A stretch of DNA of 42,933 nt from Nocardioides stalactiti (lineage in GTDB: Bacteria; Actinomycetota; Actinomycetes; Propionibacteriales; Nocardioidaceae), in NCBI RefSeq assembly GCF_014180715.1, contig NZ_JACEFC010000027.1, positions 1-42,933 of the forward strand. Reading direction: 5' to 3'. Of the stretch, positions 1 through 8,149 are shown piece after piece. Position 1 is the first letter of the stretch. Every line of letters begins with the position of its first letter. The position numbers and the translations under genes are program-made. The notes beneath the pieces are model-generated. The model did no database searches. It was not told where the DNA came from and worked only from the letters and a program-made list of their open reading frames with translations.

Positions 1-868
1 GGCCGTCGGGGTTGGTCGTGGTGCTCGCCCACTCGCGCACGAGCTGGAGGGAGTGGACCAGCGGCGCCGCCGAGGTCAGGGACACCCGCTCGTGGTTGAG
101 CTGGTTGGTCATCAGCGCCCAGCCGCCGCCGCGCTCGCTGATCAGGTTGGACGCCGGGACGCGGACGTCCTGGTAGTACGTCGCGCTGGTGCCGACGCCG
201 GCGACCGTGTGCACGGGCGTGTAGGTGACGCCCTCGGCGTTCGCCGGGACCAGGATCATCGACAGACCCTTGTGCCGGGCCTGGTCGGGCTCGGTGCGGC
301 ACGCCAGCCAGATCCAGTCGGCGTACTGGATGAGGGAGGTCCACATCTTCTGGCCGTTGATGACCCATTCGCCGGCAGCCTCGTCGAGGACGGCCTTGGT
401 CTGGAGCGAGGCGAGGTCGGTGCCCGACCCCGGCTCGGAGTAGCCGATCGAGAAGTGCAGCTCGCCGGCGAGGATCTTGGGCAGGAAGTAGTCCTTCTGC
501 TCCTGCGTGCCGTAGCGCATGATCGTCGGACCGACGGTGTTGAGCGTCAGGTAGGGGATCGGCACGCCGGCGATGGCAGCGGTGTCGGTGAAGATGAGCT
601 GCTCGATCATCGAGCGGTCCTGGCCGCCGTACTCCTTGGGCCAGCCGATGCCCAGCCACCCGTCGGCGCCGATCTGCTTGATCACGCTCTTGTAGACGTT
701 GGCGTCGCCGAACTCACCGGCGTTGCGGGCCTGGCCCTCCTCGCCCTCGTCGAACTCGTTGGTCGCGGCCGACAGACCGGCGCGGACCTCCGGGGTCACC
801 AGGTTCGCGAAGTACTCGCGCAGCTCCTCGCGCAGTGCTACCTGCTGCGGCTCCAGATCGACGTGCAC
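1..868 (-). CDS. Acyl-CoA dehydrogenase, FadE29/ChsE-like (3' end cut by window edge)
   Basis: The reverse strand reads from a GTG at 868 as MHVDLEPQQVALREELREYF and stays open for 289 codons to the left edge. An AGGAGG ribosome site lies just upstream. The middle of the protein carries the flavin-binding acyl-CoA dehydrogenase signature (YSEPGSGTDLASL, then INGQKMWTS) and the beta-domain stretch KGLSMILVP. From memory the N-terminal half resembles mycobacterial FadE29, a subunit of the heteromeric ChsE1-ChsE2 enzyme that dehydrogenates a shortened steroid side-chain CoA ester. It is transcribed divergently from kshA across a KstR-like operator, which fits a steroid role. The exact substrate is inference; family membership is firm. 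Confidence 0.85.
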   Translation of the reverse strand, partial: MHVDLEPQQVALREELREYFANLVTPEVRAGLSAATNEFDEGEEGQARNAGEFGDANVYKSVIKQIGADGWLGIGWPKEYGGQDRSMIEQLIFTDTAAIAGVPIPYLTLNTVGPTIMRYGTQEQKDYFLPKILAGELHFSIGYSEPGSGTDLASLQTKAVLDEAAGEWVINGQKMWTSLIQYADWIWLACRTEPDQARHKGLSMILVPANAEGVTYTPVHTVAGVGTSATYYQDVRVPASNLISERGGGWALMTNQLNHERVSLTSAAPLVHSLQLVREWASTTTNPDG

Positions 869-915
869 GAGGCCTCCTGTGTGGCATAGATCAAGCCCGG
901 ACGAGCGGGTGTTCG

Positions 916-951
916 TTGTCAGACTACCCGCAAAACTGTAACGTGTTCTAC
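916..951 (+). promoter_or_regulatory. kshA promoter overlapped by a KstR-like operator
   Basis: A -35 TTGTCA (916-921), a 17-base spacer and a -10 TAACGT (939-944) lie 7 bases before the kshA ATG at 952, so the transcript is probably leaderless. The 14-mer at 937-950, TGTAACGTGTTCTA, fits the KstR consensus TNNAACNNGTTNNA at every fixed position and covers the -10 box. KstR is the TetR-family repressor of steroid catabolism in mycobacteria and rhodococci. Binding here would block polymerase on kshA and could also control the divergent fadE gene. The match is seen; the regulation is inferred. Confidence 0.75.
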
Positions 952-2097
952 ATGAGTGACACGCGCATGCTCGATCAGGGGACGACGCCGATCCGCTTTG
1001 CCAGGGGCTGGCACTGCCTGGGCCTCGCCACGGCGTACGACGACGGCAAGCCGCACTCGATCGAGGGTTTCGGGACCAAGCTCGTGATCTGGAAGGACAG
1101 CAAGGGCGAGCTCAACGTGCTCGACGGGTTCTGTCGTCACATGGGCGGCGACCTGACCCAGGGCGAGGTCAAGGGCGACAACATCGCGTGCCCCTTCCAC
1201 GACTGGCGCTGGGGCGGCGACGGCAAGTGCAAGGAGATCCCCTACGCGCGTCGGGTCCCCTTGCGGGCGCGCACCCAGCGCTACGAGACGGCCATCGTCA
1301 ACGGTCAGCTGCTCATCTGGAACGACCCCGAGGGCTCGGCCGCCGACCGCTCGATCCTGCCGCCCGAGCTGCCGGAGGTCATGACGGACAAGTACACCGA
1401 CTGGTCCTGGCACACCAAGGAGATCAACGGCTCGCACTGTCGTGAGCTCATCGACAACGTCGCGGACATGGCGCACTTCTACTACGTGCACTTCGCCTTC
1501 CCGACGAGCTTCCGCAACATCTTCGAGGGCCACACCGCGACCCAGTTCATGGAGTCGACCGGCCGCCCCGACAAGACCGAGGGCGGTTACAGCGACGCCA
1601 ACTCGACCCTCAAGTCCGAGGCCACGTACTACGGGCCGTCGTACATGATCAACTGGCTGACGGTCGACTACAAGGGATTCGTCACCGAGGTCATCCTCAT
1701 CAACTGCCACATCCCGACCGGCCCCGACTCGTTCCTGCTGCAGTACGGCATCGCCGTGCAGAAGCCCGAGGGCCTGGACGAGAAGACCGTGAACTACATC
1801 GCGGAGCGCTACACCGAGTCGTTCGGCGACGGCTTCCTCCAGGACGTGCACATCTGGGAGAACAAGGTCGCCGTCCAGAACCCGCTGCTCTGCGAGGAGG
1901 ACGGCCCCGTCTACCAGCTGCGCCGGTGGTACGAGCAGTTCTACACCGACGTCGCCGACCTCAAGCCGGAGATGACCGACCGCTTCGAGTTCGAGGTCGA
2001 CACCACCAAGGCCAACGAGTACTGGCACGCGGAGGTCGCCGACAACCTGGCGAGGCGCGCAGCGGACGAGTCGACGCAGGAGCCCGTGAGCCACTGA
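952..2097 (+). CDS. kshA: 3-ketosteroid 9-alpha-monooxygenase, oxygenase component KshA
   Basis: This 381-residue Rieske non-haem iron oxygenase is the terminal component of the enzyme that hydroxylates 3-ketosteroids at C9, the step that leads to opening of steroid ring B. The N-terminal Rieske domain has C61-x-H63 and C80-x2-H83. The catalytic domain has N169, D172, H175 and H180 in a DNVADMAHFYYVH segment and a later Asp (D298, FLQDVHIWENK) that would complete the 2-His-1-carboxylate iron site. Length and spacing match characterised KshA proteins. ATG 952 is preferred to the longer frame because a -10 box lies 7 bases upstream. The stop overlaps the next gene as TGATG, and the partner reductase follows. 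Confidence 0.93.
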   Translation: MSDTRMLDQGTTPIRFARGWHCLGLATAYDDGKPHSIEGFGTKLVIWKDSKGELNVLDGFCRHMGGDLTQGEVKGDNIACPFHDWRWGGDGKCKEIPYARRVPLRARTQRYETAIVNGQLLIWNDPEGSAADRSILPPELPEVMTDKYTDWSWHTKEINGSHCRELIDNVADMAHFYYVHFAFPTSFRNIFEGHTATQFMESTGRPDKTEGGYSDANSTLKSEATYYGPSYMINWLTVDYKGFVTEVILINCHIPTGPDSFLLQYGIAVQKPEGLDEKTVNYIAERYTESFGDGFLQDVHIWENKVAVQNPLLCEEDGPVYQLRRWYEQFYTDVADLKPEMTDRFEFEVDTTKANEYWHAEVADNLARRAADESTQEPVSH

Positions 2098-2396
2098 TGG
2101 CCTCCTTCGTCCCGACCGACCCCGACACCCTCGAGGAACAGCGCCTCTACACGAGCGCCCGCATGGTCGAGGTGCAGTGCCTCGACTGCCTCGCGAAGGT
2201 CACGGCGAAGAAGAACAGCGACCACCACACGTCGATCCAGTGGAGCACCGGGGCCCGGGCAGCCTGTCCGGAGCTGTGTCGTAGGACACGACCCGACGGG
2301 CGGGACAGCCACCAGGCGTGCCCCCGGATGACGGCTAGCATCGACGCCGCGGTCCGATCGGGTGAGATCCCGGTCGGGGCCGATGACGGCTACTGA
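2097..2396 (+). CDS. Small Cys-rich protein between KshA and KshB, function unknown
   Basis: This 99-residue ORF begins at an ATG that shares one base with the kshA stop, so it should be translationally coupled, and kshB starts 12 bases after its stop. It has five cysteines: C28 and C31 as CLDC, then C57 and C61 as CPELC, then C75, with H43, H44 and H72 between them. That arrangement could hold zinc or an Fe-S cluster. It has no signal peptide or membrane segment, and I do not recognise the family. Its position inside the ksh operon suggests a role with the oxygenase, for example in electron transfer, metallocentre assembly or stability, but this is inference. An internal ATG at 2163 would give a shorter protein that still has all five cysteines. 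Confidence 0.7.
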   Translation: MASFVPTDPDTLEEQRLYTSARMVEVQCLDCLAKVTAKKNSDHHTSIQWSTGARAACPELCRRTRPDGRDSHQACPRMTASIDAAVRSGEIPVGADDGY

Positions 2397-2408
2397 GAAA
2401 GAGTTTCT

Positions 2409-3503
2409 GTGGACATCGAGTCCTTCCTGCTGAACGTGGTCGACGTCGTCGACGAGACCGCCGACGCCCGCTCCATCAGCTTCGAGATCCCCGCGGAGGC
2501 TCCGGAGAAGTTCGTCTACAAGCCGGGCCAGTTCCTCACCGTGGCCGTGCCGAGCGACCAGACCGGGATCGCCGCGCGCTGCTACTCGCTCTCGAGCAGC
2601 CCGCACGACGGCGGCCCGCTCACCGTCACGGTCAAGCGGACGGTCGACGGCTACGCGTCGAACTGGATCTGCGACAACCTCAAGGTCGGCGACACGCTCC
2701 GCGTGCTGCCGCCGTCGGGCATCTTCTCGCCGGCCTCGCTCGACGCCGACCTGCTGCTGTTCGCGGGGGGCAGCGGGGTCACGCCGATCATGTCGATCAC
2801 GCGGACCGCGCTCGACCAGGGCACCGGCAAGATCGTCGTCTTCTACGCCAACCGCGACGAGAAGTCGGTCATCTTCGCCGACGAGTTCACCCGGCTCGCC
2901 GCCGAGAACCCCGAGCGGCTCCAGGTCGTCCACTGGCTCGAGTCGGTCCAGGGCATCCCGTCGCCGGAGCAGGTCAAGGCGTTCGTCATGCCCTACCTCG
3001 ACTACAACGCGTTCTGCTGCGGGCCGGCGCCGTACATGAAGATGGTCACCACCGTCCTGCGCGAGCTCGAGTTCCCGCGCGAGCGGCGGCACCAGGAGAA
3101 GTTCGTCTCCCTGGGCGGCAACCCGTTCGGCGACATCGAGGAGCTCAGGCTCGCGGCGAGCGAGATCGCCGACAACGACGACGGCAACGAGCCCGAGGAC
3201 GCGGCCGGTGAGCCGACCCTCGCCGGGCCGGTCAAGCTCGAGGTCGAGCTCGACGGTGAGGACCACACCTTCGACGACTGGGACCCGAAGGTGAAGCTGC
3301 TCGACTTCCTCGAGAGCAAGGGCGTCAAGGCGCCGTACTCGTGCCGCGAGGGCGAGTGCTCGGCGTGCGCGATCCGGTTGCTCGAGGGCGACGTCCGGAT
3401 GCTGCACAACGACGTGCTCGACAGCGAGGACCTCGACGACGGCATCCGCCTCGGCTGCCAGTCGGTGCCGCTGACCGACACCGTGCGGGTCACCTACAGC
3501 TGA
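2409..3503 (+). CDS. kshB: 3-ketosteroid 9-alpha-monooxygenase, ferredoxin reductase component KshB
   Basis: This 364-residue protein passes electrons from NAD(P)H through FAD and a plant-type [2Fe-2S] cluster to the KshA Rieske centre. The order is an FAD-binding barrel (R57-C-Y-S at 57-60), an NAD-binding domain (FAGGSGVTPIMS near 118-129 and CCGPAPYM near 203-210), an acidic linker around 252-270, and a C-terminal ferredoxin domain with C312, C317, C320 and C350. This is the class IA-like FAD-NAD-[2Fe-2S] order of known KshB proteins. The start is a GTG with only a weak purine-rich upstream site, consistent with coupling to the preceding genes. Other phenylacetate- or phthalate-type oxygenase reductases share the fold, but adjacency to kshA makes KshB the likely identity. 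Confidence 0.9.
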   Translation: MDIESFLLNVVDVVDETADARSISFEIPAEAPEKFVYKPGQFLTVAVPSDQTGIAARCYSLSSSPHDGGPLTVTVKRTVDGYASNWICDNLKVGDTLRVLPPSGIFSPASLDADLLLFAGGSGVTPIMSITRTALDQGTGKIVVFYANRDEKSVIFADEFTRLAAENPERLQVVHWLESVQGIPSPEQVKAFVMPYLDYNAFCCGPAPYMKMVTTVLRELEFPRERRHQEKFVSLGGNPFGDIEELRLAASEIADNDDGNEPEDAAGEPTLAGPVKLEVELDGEDHTFDDWDPKVKLLDFLESKGVKAPYSCREGECSACAIRLLEGDVRMLHNDVLDSEDLDDGIRLGCQSVPLTDTVRVTYS

Positions 3504-3522
3504 CCCGCACTGCCGGGGGTCA
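3501..3522. terminator. Short hairpin joining two convergent stop codons
   Basis: TGACCC at 3501-3506 pairs with GGGTCA at 3517-3522. The outer TGA on each strand is the stop codon of kshB and of the SDR gene. A 6-bp stem with no T tract is at most a weak bidirectional terminator. Confidence 0.3.
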
Positions 3523-4413
3523 GTCCCCGAACGCCGCCGGGTCGGCGGAGTTGCTGACGTTGCGGGCGCTGGTGAAGCGGCCGAGGGCAGCGACCTCGGC
3601 ATCCATGCGCGGCAGCAGGTCCGCGACGTGGGGCAGGAGCGCGCGGGAGCCGGCGGCCGAGTTGACGACGTTGCGGTTGAGGCCGACGCCGCGCACCCAG
3701 CCAGGGCAGTAGACGTGGCGCGACCGCTTGTCGATGCCCTTCACGAACGCCTTCACGCAGGCGTCGACGGAGGTGGTCTTGCTGAGCGGGTAGGGCAGCT
3801 TGGTGAGCAGCTCGGCGAAGGTCGACAGGTCCTTCTTCGCGTCCTGGACCAACGGGGTGTCGATCCACGACATGTGGGCACAGCCGACCGCGACGCCCTG
3901 GTGGTGGACCTCGAGGCGGAGGACGTTGGCGAAGTGCTCCGCACCGGCCTTGCTGGCGTTGTAGGCCGACATCCCCGGCGCCGCGGCGAACGCGGCGAGC
4001 GAGGAGACCACCAGGAAGTAGCCCTTGCTCTCGACGAGCGCCGGCACGCACGCCCTGGCCGTGTGGAAGACCCCCAGCACGTTGATGTCGAGGACCCGCT
4101 TGAACGCCGCCGGGTCGGTGCCCATGACCGAGCCGTACGACGCGATGCCGGCGTTGGCGACAGCCGCGTCGAGCCGCCCGAAGGTCTCGACGCCGGCGGC
4201 GACGGCAGCCTCCATGGACGCGAGGTCGCAGACGTCGGCGACCACGGCGAGGCACCGGTCCTTCCCGATCTCCGCGGCAGTCGCGTCCAGCGCGTCGCGG
4301 TCCAGATCGGTGAGGATCAGCTTCGCCCCCTTCTTCGCGAGCGCCTTGGCGGTCTCCGCGCCGATGCCGCGGGCGCCGCCGGTGATGAGGACGACCTGTC
4401 CGTCGAGGGTCAT
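3520..4413 (-). CDS. Short-chain dehydrogenase/reductase
   Basis: This classical-to-extended SDR has 297 residues. The dinucleotide motif TGGARGIG is at 11-18, an Asp at the end of beta-2 (LILTDLD, D36) suggests NAD preference, NAG is at 87-89, and the catalytic set is N111, S138, Y151 and K155 (YNASK). The start ATG at 4413 has AGGAG about 8 bases upstream. It lies 20 bases after the GMC oxidoreductase gene on the same strand, so the two probably form an operon that converges on kshAB. Acting on a hydroxylated lipid or steroid would fit, but no substrate can be read from the sequence. Confidence 0.88.
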   Translation of the reverse strand: MTLDGQVVLITGGARGIGAETAKALAKKGAKLILTDLDRDALDATAAEIGKDRCLAVVADVCDLASMEAAVAAGVETFGRLDAAVANAGIASYGSVMGTDPAAFKRVLDINVLGVFHTARACVPALVESKGYFLVVSSLAAFAAAPGMSAYNASKAGAEHFANVLRLEVHHQGVAVGCAHMSWIDTPLVQDAKKDLSTFAELLTKLPYPLSKTTSVDACVKAFVKGIDKRSRHVYCPGWVRGVGLNRNVVNSAAGSRALLPHVADLLPRMDAEVAALGRFTSARNVSNSADPAAFGD

Positions 4414-4433
4414 GGCTGCTCCTGGTGGGGTGG

Positions 4434-6377
4434 TCAGGCGAGGCGGGTGGCCAGGCGGGTGGCGGTCATGTAGGCGATCGACTCGATCGAGATCATCGGG
4501 TTGACCCCTGAGGCCGTCGGGAAGCACGACCCGTCGGCGACGTAGAGGTCCCGCAGGTCCCACGTCTGGCCGTCGGGGTCGATCGCGGAGGTCGCTGACG
4601 AGTCGCCCATCCGGGCCGAACCCATGATGTGGAGCGCAGCGAGGGTCATCCGGCCAGGTGCGGTGCCCGCCGCCCGGACGTCGGCCTCGAACGACGTCAG
4701 GTCGCCCCGCGCACCGGGTTCGTAGCTCACCGTCTGGTGGTGGGTGGTCGTGATCCGGCTGGCACCGGCGGCCTCCGCGATCCGTGCTGCGCCGACCAAC
4801 CCCTGGACGAGGTGCTCGGAGTCGCCGTCGGAGAGCTTGTAGCGGACGACCGGCTCGCCGTCCCGCTTCGTGCGGACGGTGCCGACGGAGTCGCGGTCAC
4901 GGAGGATCACCGCGATGCCGAGGGAGTCCCGCAGCTCGATCATCCGACGGCGGAAGGCCGTGCTGCCCCGCCAGCCGATGAAGCCCGTGCCGAGCCCGGG
5001 CGTGATCGGAGCGGTCTCGTAGAGGACGCCGTAGCCCTTGCCGTCGAGGTTGGTGAGCTTGTTGACGTAGCGGCTCTGCATCGCGCCGACCCACGGGTCC
5101 ACGCGCTCGCTCATCAGCCCCCAGACGGCCGTCGCCGGGTGCAGGCGCAGGTGTGCGCCGACGTTGGGGTTGGTGAGCCCGCTGCGGTGGAGCAGGGCCG
5201 GTGTCTGGATCGCGCCCGCCGCCGCGACGACCGCTCGGGCGCGCACCGTCACCGGGTGCCCCTCGGCGGTGACGCCCTCGACACCGGTCGCGCGGCCGTT
5301 CGCCTGGGTCACCGTGCGGGCCGTGACGCCGGTGTAGAGCCGGGCACCGGCCGCGGCCGCGTCCTCGAGCCAGGTCTTGGTCACCGACTGCTTGGCGCCG
5401 AGCCGGCAGCCCATGCCGCAACGTCCGCACTCGATGCCCTGGTCGCAGCCGATGACGTTGCGCGGCATGGCGGCGGACTCCCAGCCGAGCGCGAGCGCGC
5501 CGCGTTCCAGGATGGCGTCGCGCGGCGCCGCCCGGTCGTGGTCGGTGTTGACGCCGAGCCGGGCGCAGACGGCGTCGAGCGCGGCGTCGTACTCCTCGGT
5601 GACGAACTGCTTGGCGCCGAGGTCGGCCCACTCCTGACGCACGTGGTCGGGCGTCCGGAAGGACGTCGTGTAGTTGACGACCGTGCCGCCCCCGAGACCA
5701 CGGCCGGCGAGCAGGTTGATCTGGCCCTCGGCGGTCGCCTGCGGGGCGAGGGCGTAGAGGTTGAGGAAGCCGGACTCCTCGCTGCCGTCGAAGTCGTTCT
5801 CGTCGTGGTGGTCGCCCGCCTCGAGGACGACGACGTCGAGGCCGGCCCCCGCCAGAACGGCCGCCGCCGTCCCGCCACCCGCACCCGAGCCGACGACGAC
5901 CACGTCGCAGTCGAGCGTGGTCGCACCCGTCGCACGGTGGGTCGTGAGCGTGCGCGGCGGGGCGTCCGCCCGGACCCCGAGCGGCCCGGAGTAGCCCATC
6001 GGCTCCCACAGCGGCCCGCCGCCGCGCAGGTAGTAGGGCAGCAGCGCCGCGCTCTTGAGCGCGGCGAAGAGTGCGCGCTTCTGGGCGAGGTTGGAGTCCG
6101 AGAGCGAGAGCAGGAAGCGCTCCCTTCCGGCCTGGCCGCGCTGCGAGAAGCGCTGGGGCCGGCCGGTGAGCGCCAGCGCGAACCCGCGGGTGTCCCAGAT
6201 CCGCAGCAGGCCCTTGAGCTGTCGCAGCTCGGGAGCACGCGGATTGGCCGCCGCCACCTCGAGCGTGAGGTCGACAGCACCGCACTGGCTGGCCGCCGGG
6301 ACACCCGCACCGTCACCGGGAGCGAAGGTGTCACAGATGAGGCGCATGGCCTCGCGCTCGCGGGCGCTGAACGTCAT
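4434..6377 (-). CDS. GMC-family FAD oxidoreductase, long-chain-alcohol-oxidase-like
   Basis: This 647-residue flavoprotein has an extra N-terminal helical region (about 1-150), then the FAD Rossmann motif [19 protein letters not shown] near 161-179, then the GMC C-terminal domain with HIMGSARMG and SGVNPMIS, which carry the usual catalytic His and Asn positions. Four cysteines, C311, C317, C320 and C324 ([14 protein letters not shown]), lie in the middle. The layout recalls long-chain alcohol oxidases and cholesterol-oxidase-type GMC enzymes. A -10 TAGCCT lies 7 bases before ATG 6377 on this strand, so it is probably the leaderless first gene of an operon with the SDR. A substrate alcohol or sterol is inferred from the neighbours only. 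Confidence 0.87.
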   Translation of the reverse strand: MTFSAREREAMRLICDTFAPGDGAGVPAASQCGAVDLTLEVAAANPRAPELRQLKGLLRIWDTRGFALALTGRPQRFSQRGQAGRERFLLSLSDSNLAQKRALFAALKSAALLPYYLRGGGPLWEPMGYSGPLGVRADAPPRTLTTHRATGATTLDCDVVVVGSGAGGGTAAAVLAGAGLDVVVLEAGDHHDENDFDGSEESGFLNLYALAPQATAEGQINLLAGRGLGGGTVVNYTTSFRTPDHVRQEWADLGAKQFVTEEYDAALDAVCARLGVNTDHDRAAPRDAILERGALALGWESAAMPRNVIGCDQGIECGRCGMGCRLGAKQSVTKTWLEDAAAAGARLYTGVTARTVTQANGRATGVEGVTAEGHPVTVRARAVVAAAGAIQTPALLHRSGLTNPNVGAHLRLHPATAVWGLMSERVDPWVGAMQSRYVNKLTNLDGKGYGVLYETAPITPGLGTGFIGWRGSTAFRRRMIELRDSLGIAVILRDRDSVGTVRTKRDGEPVVRYKLSDGDSEHLVQGLVGAARIAEAAGASRITTTHHQTVSYEPGARGDLTSFEADVRAAGTAPGRMTLAALHIMGSARMGDSSATSAIDPDGQTWDLRDLYVADGSCFPTASGVNPMISIESIAYMTATRLATRLA

Positions 6378-6677
6378 GTCCGCGAGGCTAGACCCGCGTC
6401 GTGCTCGTCGTCACTAGAAGTGTCACCAGAACAGTCGCGAGAAGTGAGGCGGCGAGGAAGAACGATTCGGGACCCGGAGGGGGTAGATTGGTCACAGTTG
6501 AAAGAACGGGTCACGCATCCGTTGCTCCGAACGTCCGACTGCCGGGCTTCGGTTCACTCACGTGGTTCCATTGTGGCCCTCTCCGGGCTGCCGTCGAGGT
6601 GCGGTGCAGGTGGGTTCATCCGCGCAGCAGACAACCGTTTGCGCGTCTTGACAGCAGTAGAAAACAAGGAGATCGCC
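6378..6677 (+). other. 300-base non-coding region upstream of the cold-shock gene
   Basis: I see no supported gene here. It holds the GMC promoter on the minus strand, and for cspA a possible -10 TAGATT at 6486-6491 that would leave a leader of roughly 180 bases. TTGACA at 6648-6653 is too near the ATG to be a -35 for this gene. Long structured leaders are usual for cold-shock genes; I could not fold this one. Confidence 0.4.
6385..6390 (-). promoter_or_regulatory. -10 box of leaderless GMC oxidoreductase gene
   Basis: On the minus strand TAGCCT is followed by 7 bases and then ATG 6377. The same geometry recurs at other first genes in the window, which supports both the promoter and the chosen start. 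Confidence 0.55.
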
Positions 6678-6881
6678 ATGACGACTGGCGTCGTGAAGTG
6701 GTTCAACGAGACCAAGGGTTTCGGTTTCATCGCACAGGACAGCGGCGAGGGTGACGTCTTCGTCCACCACACCGCTATCGCCGGCACGGGTTACAAGAAC
6801 CTGGCCGAGAACCAGCGCGTCGAGTTCGATGTCGCGCAGGGCCCGAAGGGCCTGCAGGCGGAGAACGTCCGCGGCCTCTGA
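6678..6881 (+). CDS. cspA: Cold-shock protein, CspA family
   Basis: This 67-residue single cold-shock domain binds single-stranded nucleic acid and acts as an RNA chaperone. The RNP1 motif KGFGFI and the RNP2 motif DVFVHH are both present, and the start [18 protein letters not shown] is typical of actinobacterial members. AAGGAG lies 6-11 bases before the ATG. It is a single-gene unit, with a long leader upstream and a strong hairpin 12 bases after the stop. The paralogue letter cannot be assigned. Confidence 0.96.
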   Translation: MTTGVVKWFNETKGFGFIAQDSGEGDVFVHHTAIAGTGYKNLAENQRVEFDVAQGPKGLQAENVRGL

Positions 6882-6892
6882 GCCTGGACATG

Positions 6893-6927
6893 CGAACGGC
6901 CCCACCGGTCTCCGGTGGGGCCGTTCG
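6893..6927. terminator. Strong bidirectional terminator hairpin
   Basis: CGAACGGCCCCACCGG (6893-6908) pairs perfectly with CCGGTGGGGCCGTTCG (6912-6927) around a TCT loop, giving a 16-bp stem. It lies between the convergent cspA and secreted-protein genes and can serve both. It has no clear T tract, as is common in actinobacteria. Confidence 0.85.
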
Positions 6928-6959
6928 TCATTCCGACCGCGCGTGAGCGACGCTCGGGA

Positions 6960-7361
6960 TCAAGGAGCCGGGGTCTCCGGGCTCTCCGGCTGAGCGGCCT
7001 GGCAGGCCTCGAGGCGCTCGGTGGCCTTGGCGACGCGCATCTGCTGAGCGCGCTGCCGCTCCTTGGTGTCCGCCTTCTTCGCCTTCGCCTTGGCCAGCTC
7101 GGCCCGAGCCTCCCGCCGCTCGGCGCGGGTGTCGGCGTCCTCGAGGGACTCCTCGGCCGCGGCGACGCGCTTCTTCTGACGGGCGAAGACCGCCTGCACA
7201 CGAGCGAGCGCGGCCTCGGCCCGGTCCAGCTGGACCTGCTGGGTGGCGCACGGCTGGGGCGACGGCTCGGTCTCGTCGGCGTGGGCGACGAAGGACGTGG
7301 CCGGGACGGTCAGCGCGACACCGGCCACGAGGCCGAGTCCGCGCGCGATGGTGCGATTCAT
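6960..7361 (-). CDS. Small secreted coiled-coil protein, unknown function
   Basis: This 133-residue protein starts at ATG 7361, preceded by GGGGAG. Residues 1-28 look like a Sec signal peptide (MNRTIARG, a hydrophobic core, then SFVAHA before DETEPS). The mature part is almost wholly charged helix rich in Ala, Glu, Lys and Arg (about residues 40-120), probably a coiled coil, with one Cys near each end that could form a disulfide. The C-terminus is a short Pro/Glu tail. I do not recognise a family, and similar small exported helical proteins are common in this group. Confidence 0.75.
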   Translation of the reverse strand: MNRTIARGLGLVAGVALTVPATSFVAHADETEPSPQPCATQQVQLDRAEAALARVQAVFARQKKRVAAAEESLEDADTRAERREARAELAKAKAKKADTKERQRAQQMRVAKATERLEACQAAQPESPETPAP

Positions 7362-7477
7362 GTAGTGCTCCCCAGGAATGCCGCGTCCGCGACGGGCGAG
7401 GCGGTGAACCATGTCACCCTTACCTGTCGGCGGCCGGCCCGGTCGTTACACCGTTTCGTGGAAATTCTCGGATCCGG

Positions 7478-8149
7478 TCACCAGCCGCGCTCGCGCCACT
7501 CGGCGAGGGCGGGGCGCTCGGCGCCGAGGGTCGAGTCGTCGCCGTGGCCGGGGTAGAACCAGGTGTCGTCGGGCAGCGCGCCGAAGAGCTTGGCCTCGAC
7601 GTCGTCGATGAGGGTGGCGAAGGCAGCCTCGTCCCCGAAGGTGTTGCCGACGCCACCGGGGAAGAGGGAGTCCCCGGTGAAGAGGTGGGGGTGGCCGTCG
7701 GGGTCGCGGTAGAGCAGGCAGATCGAGCCCGGCGTGTGGCCGGTGATCCGGATGACCTCCAGGGTGCACGACCCGACCGCGACCTTGTCGTCGTCCGTCA
7801 CCCGGCGGGTGACCTCGACACCGGTCTGCTCGGTGATCGCGTCGGCGTCGGGCTCACCGGCGACGACCTCGGCGCCGGTCGCGGCCACGACGGCGGCGAG
7901 GGCGCGGTGGTGGTCCCAGTGCTGGTGGGTCGTCACCACCGTGCTCAACCCTCCCTCGCCGACCAGCGGGAGCAGGGTCTCCGGTGCGGCCGCGGCGTCG
8001 ACGAGCACCTGGTCGCCGGTGTCGGTGCACCGCAGCAGGTAGCAGTTGTTCGACATCTGCTCGTCGACGGCCACCTTGGTGATCGTCAGGTGTCCCAGCT
8101 CGCGGACGTCGGCCGCGCCGCCGGGGGAGACGGCTCCGGTGTAGGTCAC
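7478..8149 (-). CDS. Metallo-beta-lactamase-fold hydrolase, glyoxalase-II-like
   Basis: This 223-residue hydrolase has the complete metal-binding set: H75-x-H77-x-D79-H80 (THQHWDHH), H138 (GHTPGS), D160 (FTGDSLF) and H202 (YPGHGDDS). This is the pattern of glyoxalase II and related thioester hydrolases with two metals. The GTG at 8149 overlaps the upstream stop as GTGA and has GGGAG 7 bases before it, so I prefer it to a longer frame. The neighbour is a DinB-type enzyme of a family that includes mycothiol-dependent isomerases, so a mycothiol-thioester substrate is a reasonable guess. Confidence 0.88.
   Translation of the reverse strand: MTYTGAVSPGGAADVRELGHLTITKVAVDEQMSNNCYLLRCTDTGDQVLVDAAAAPETLLPLVGEGGLSTVVTTHQHWDHHRALAAVVAATGAEVVAGEPDADAITEQTGVEVTRRVTDDDKVAVGSCTLEVIRITGHTPGSICLLYRDPDGHPHLFTGDSLFPGGVGNTFGDEAAFATLIDDVEAKLFGALPDDTWFYPGHGDDSTLGAERPALAEWRERGW

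Noticed and set aside
6648-6653. TTGACA as the -35 of the cspA promoter
   Set aside because: A -10 at normal spacing would fall on the ribosome site and start codon.
6378-6677. KstR or KstR2 operator upstream of the GMC-SDR pair
   Set aside because: I read the region for AACNNGTT and for the CAAG/CTTG palindrome and found no acceptable match.
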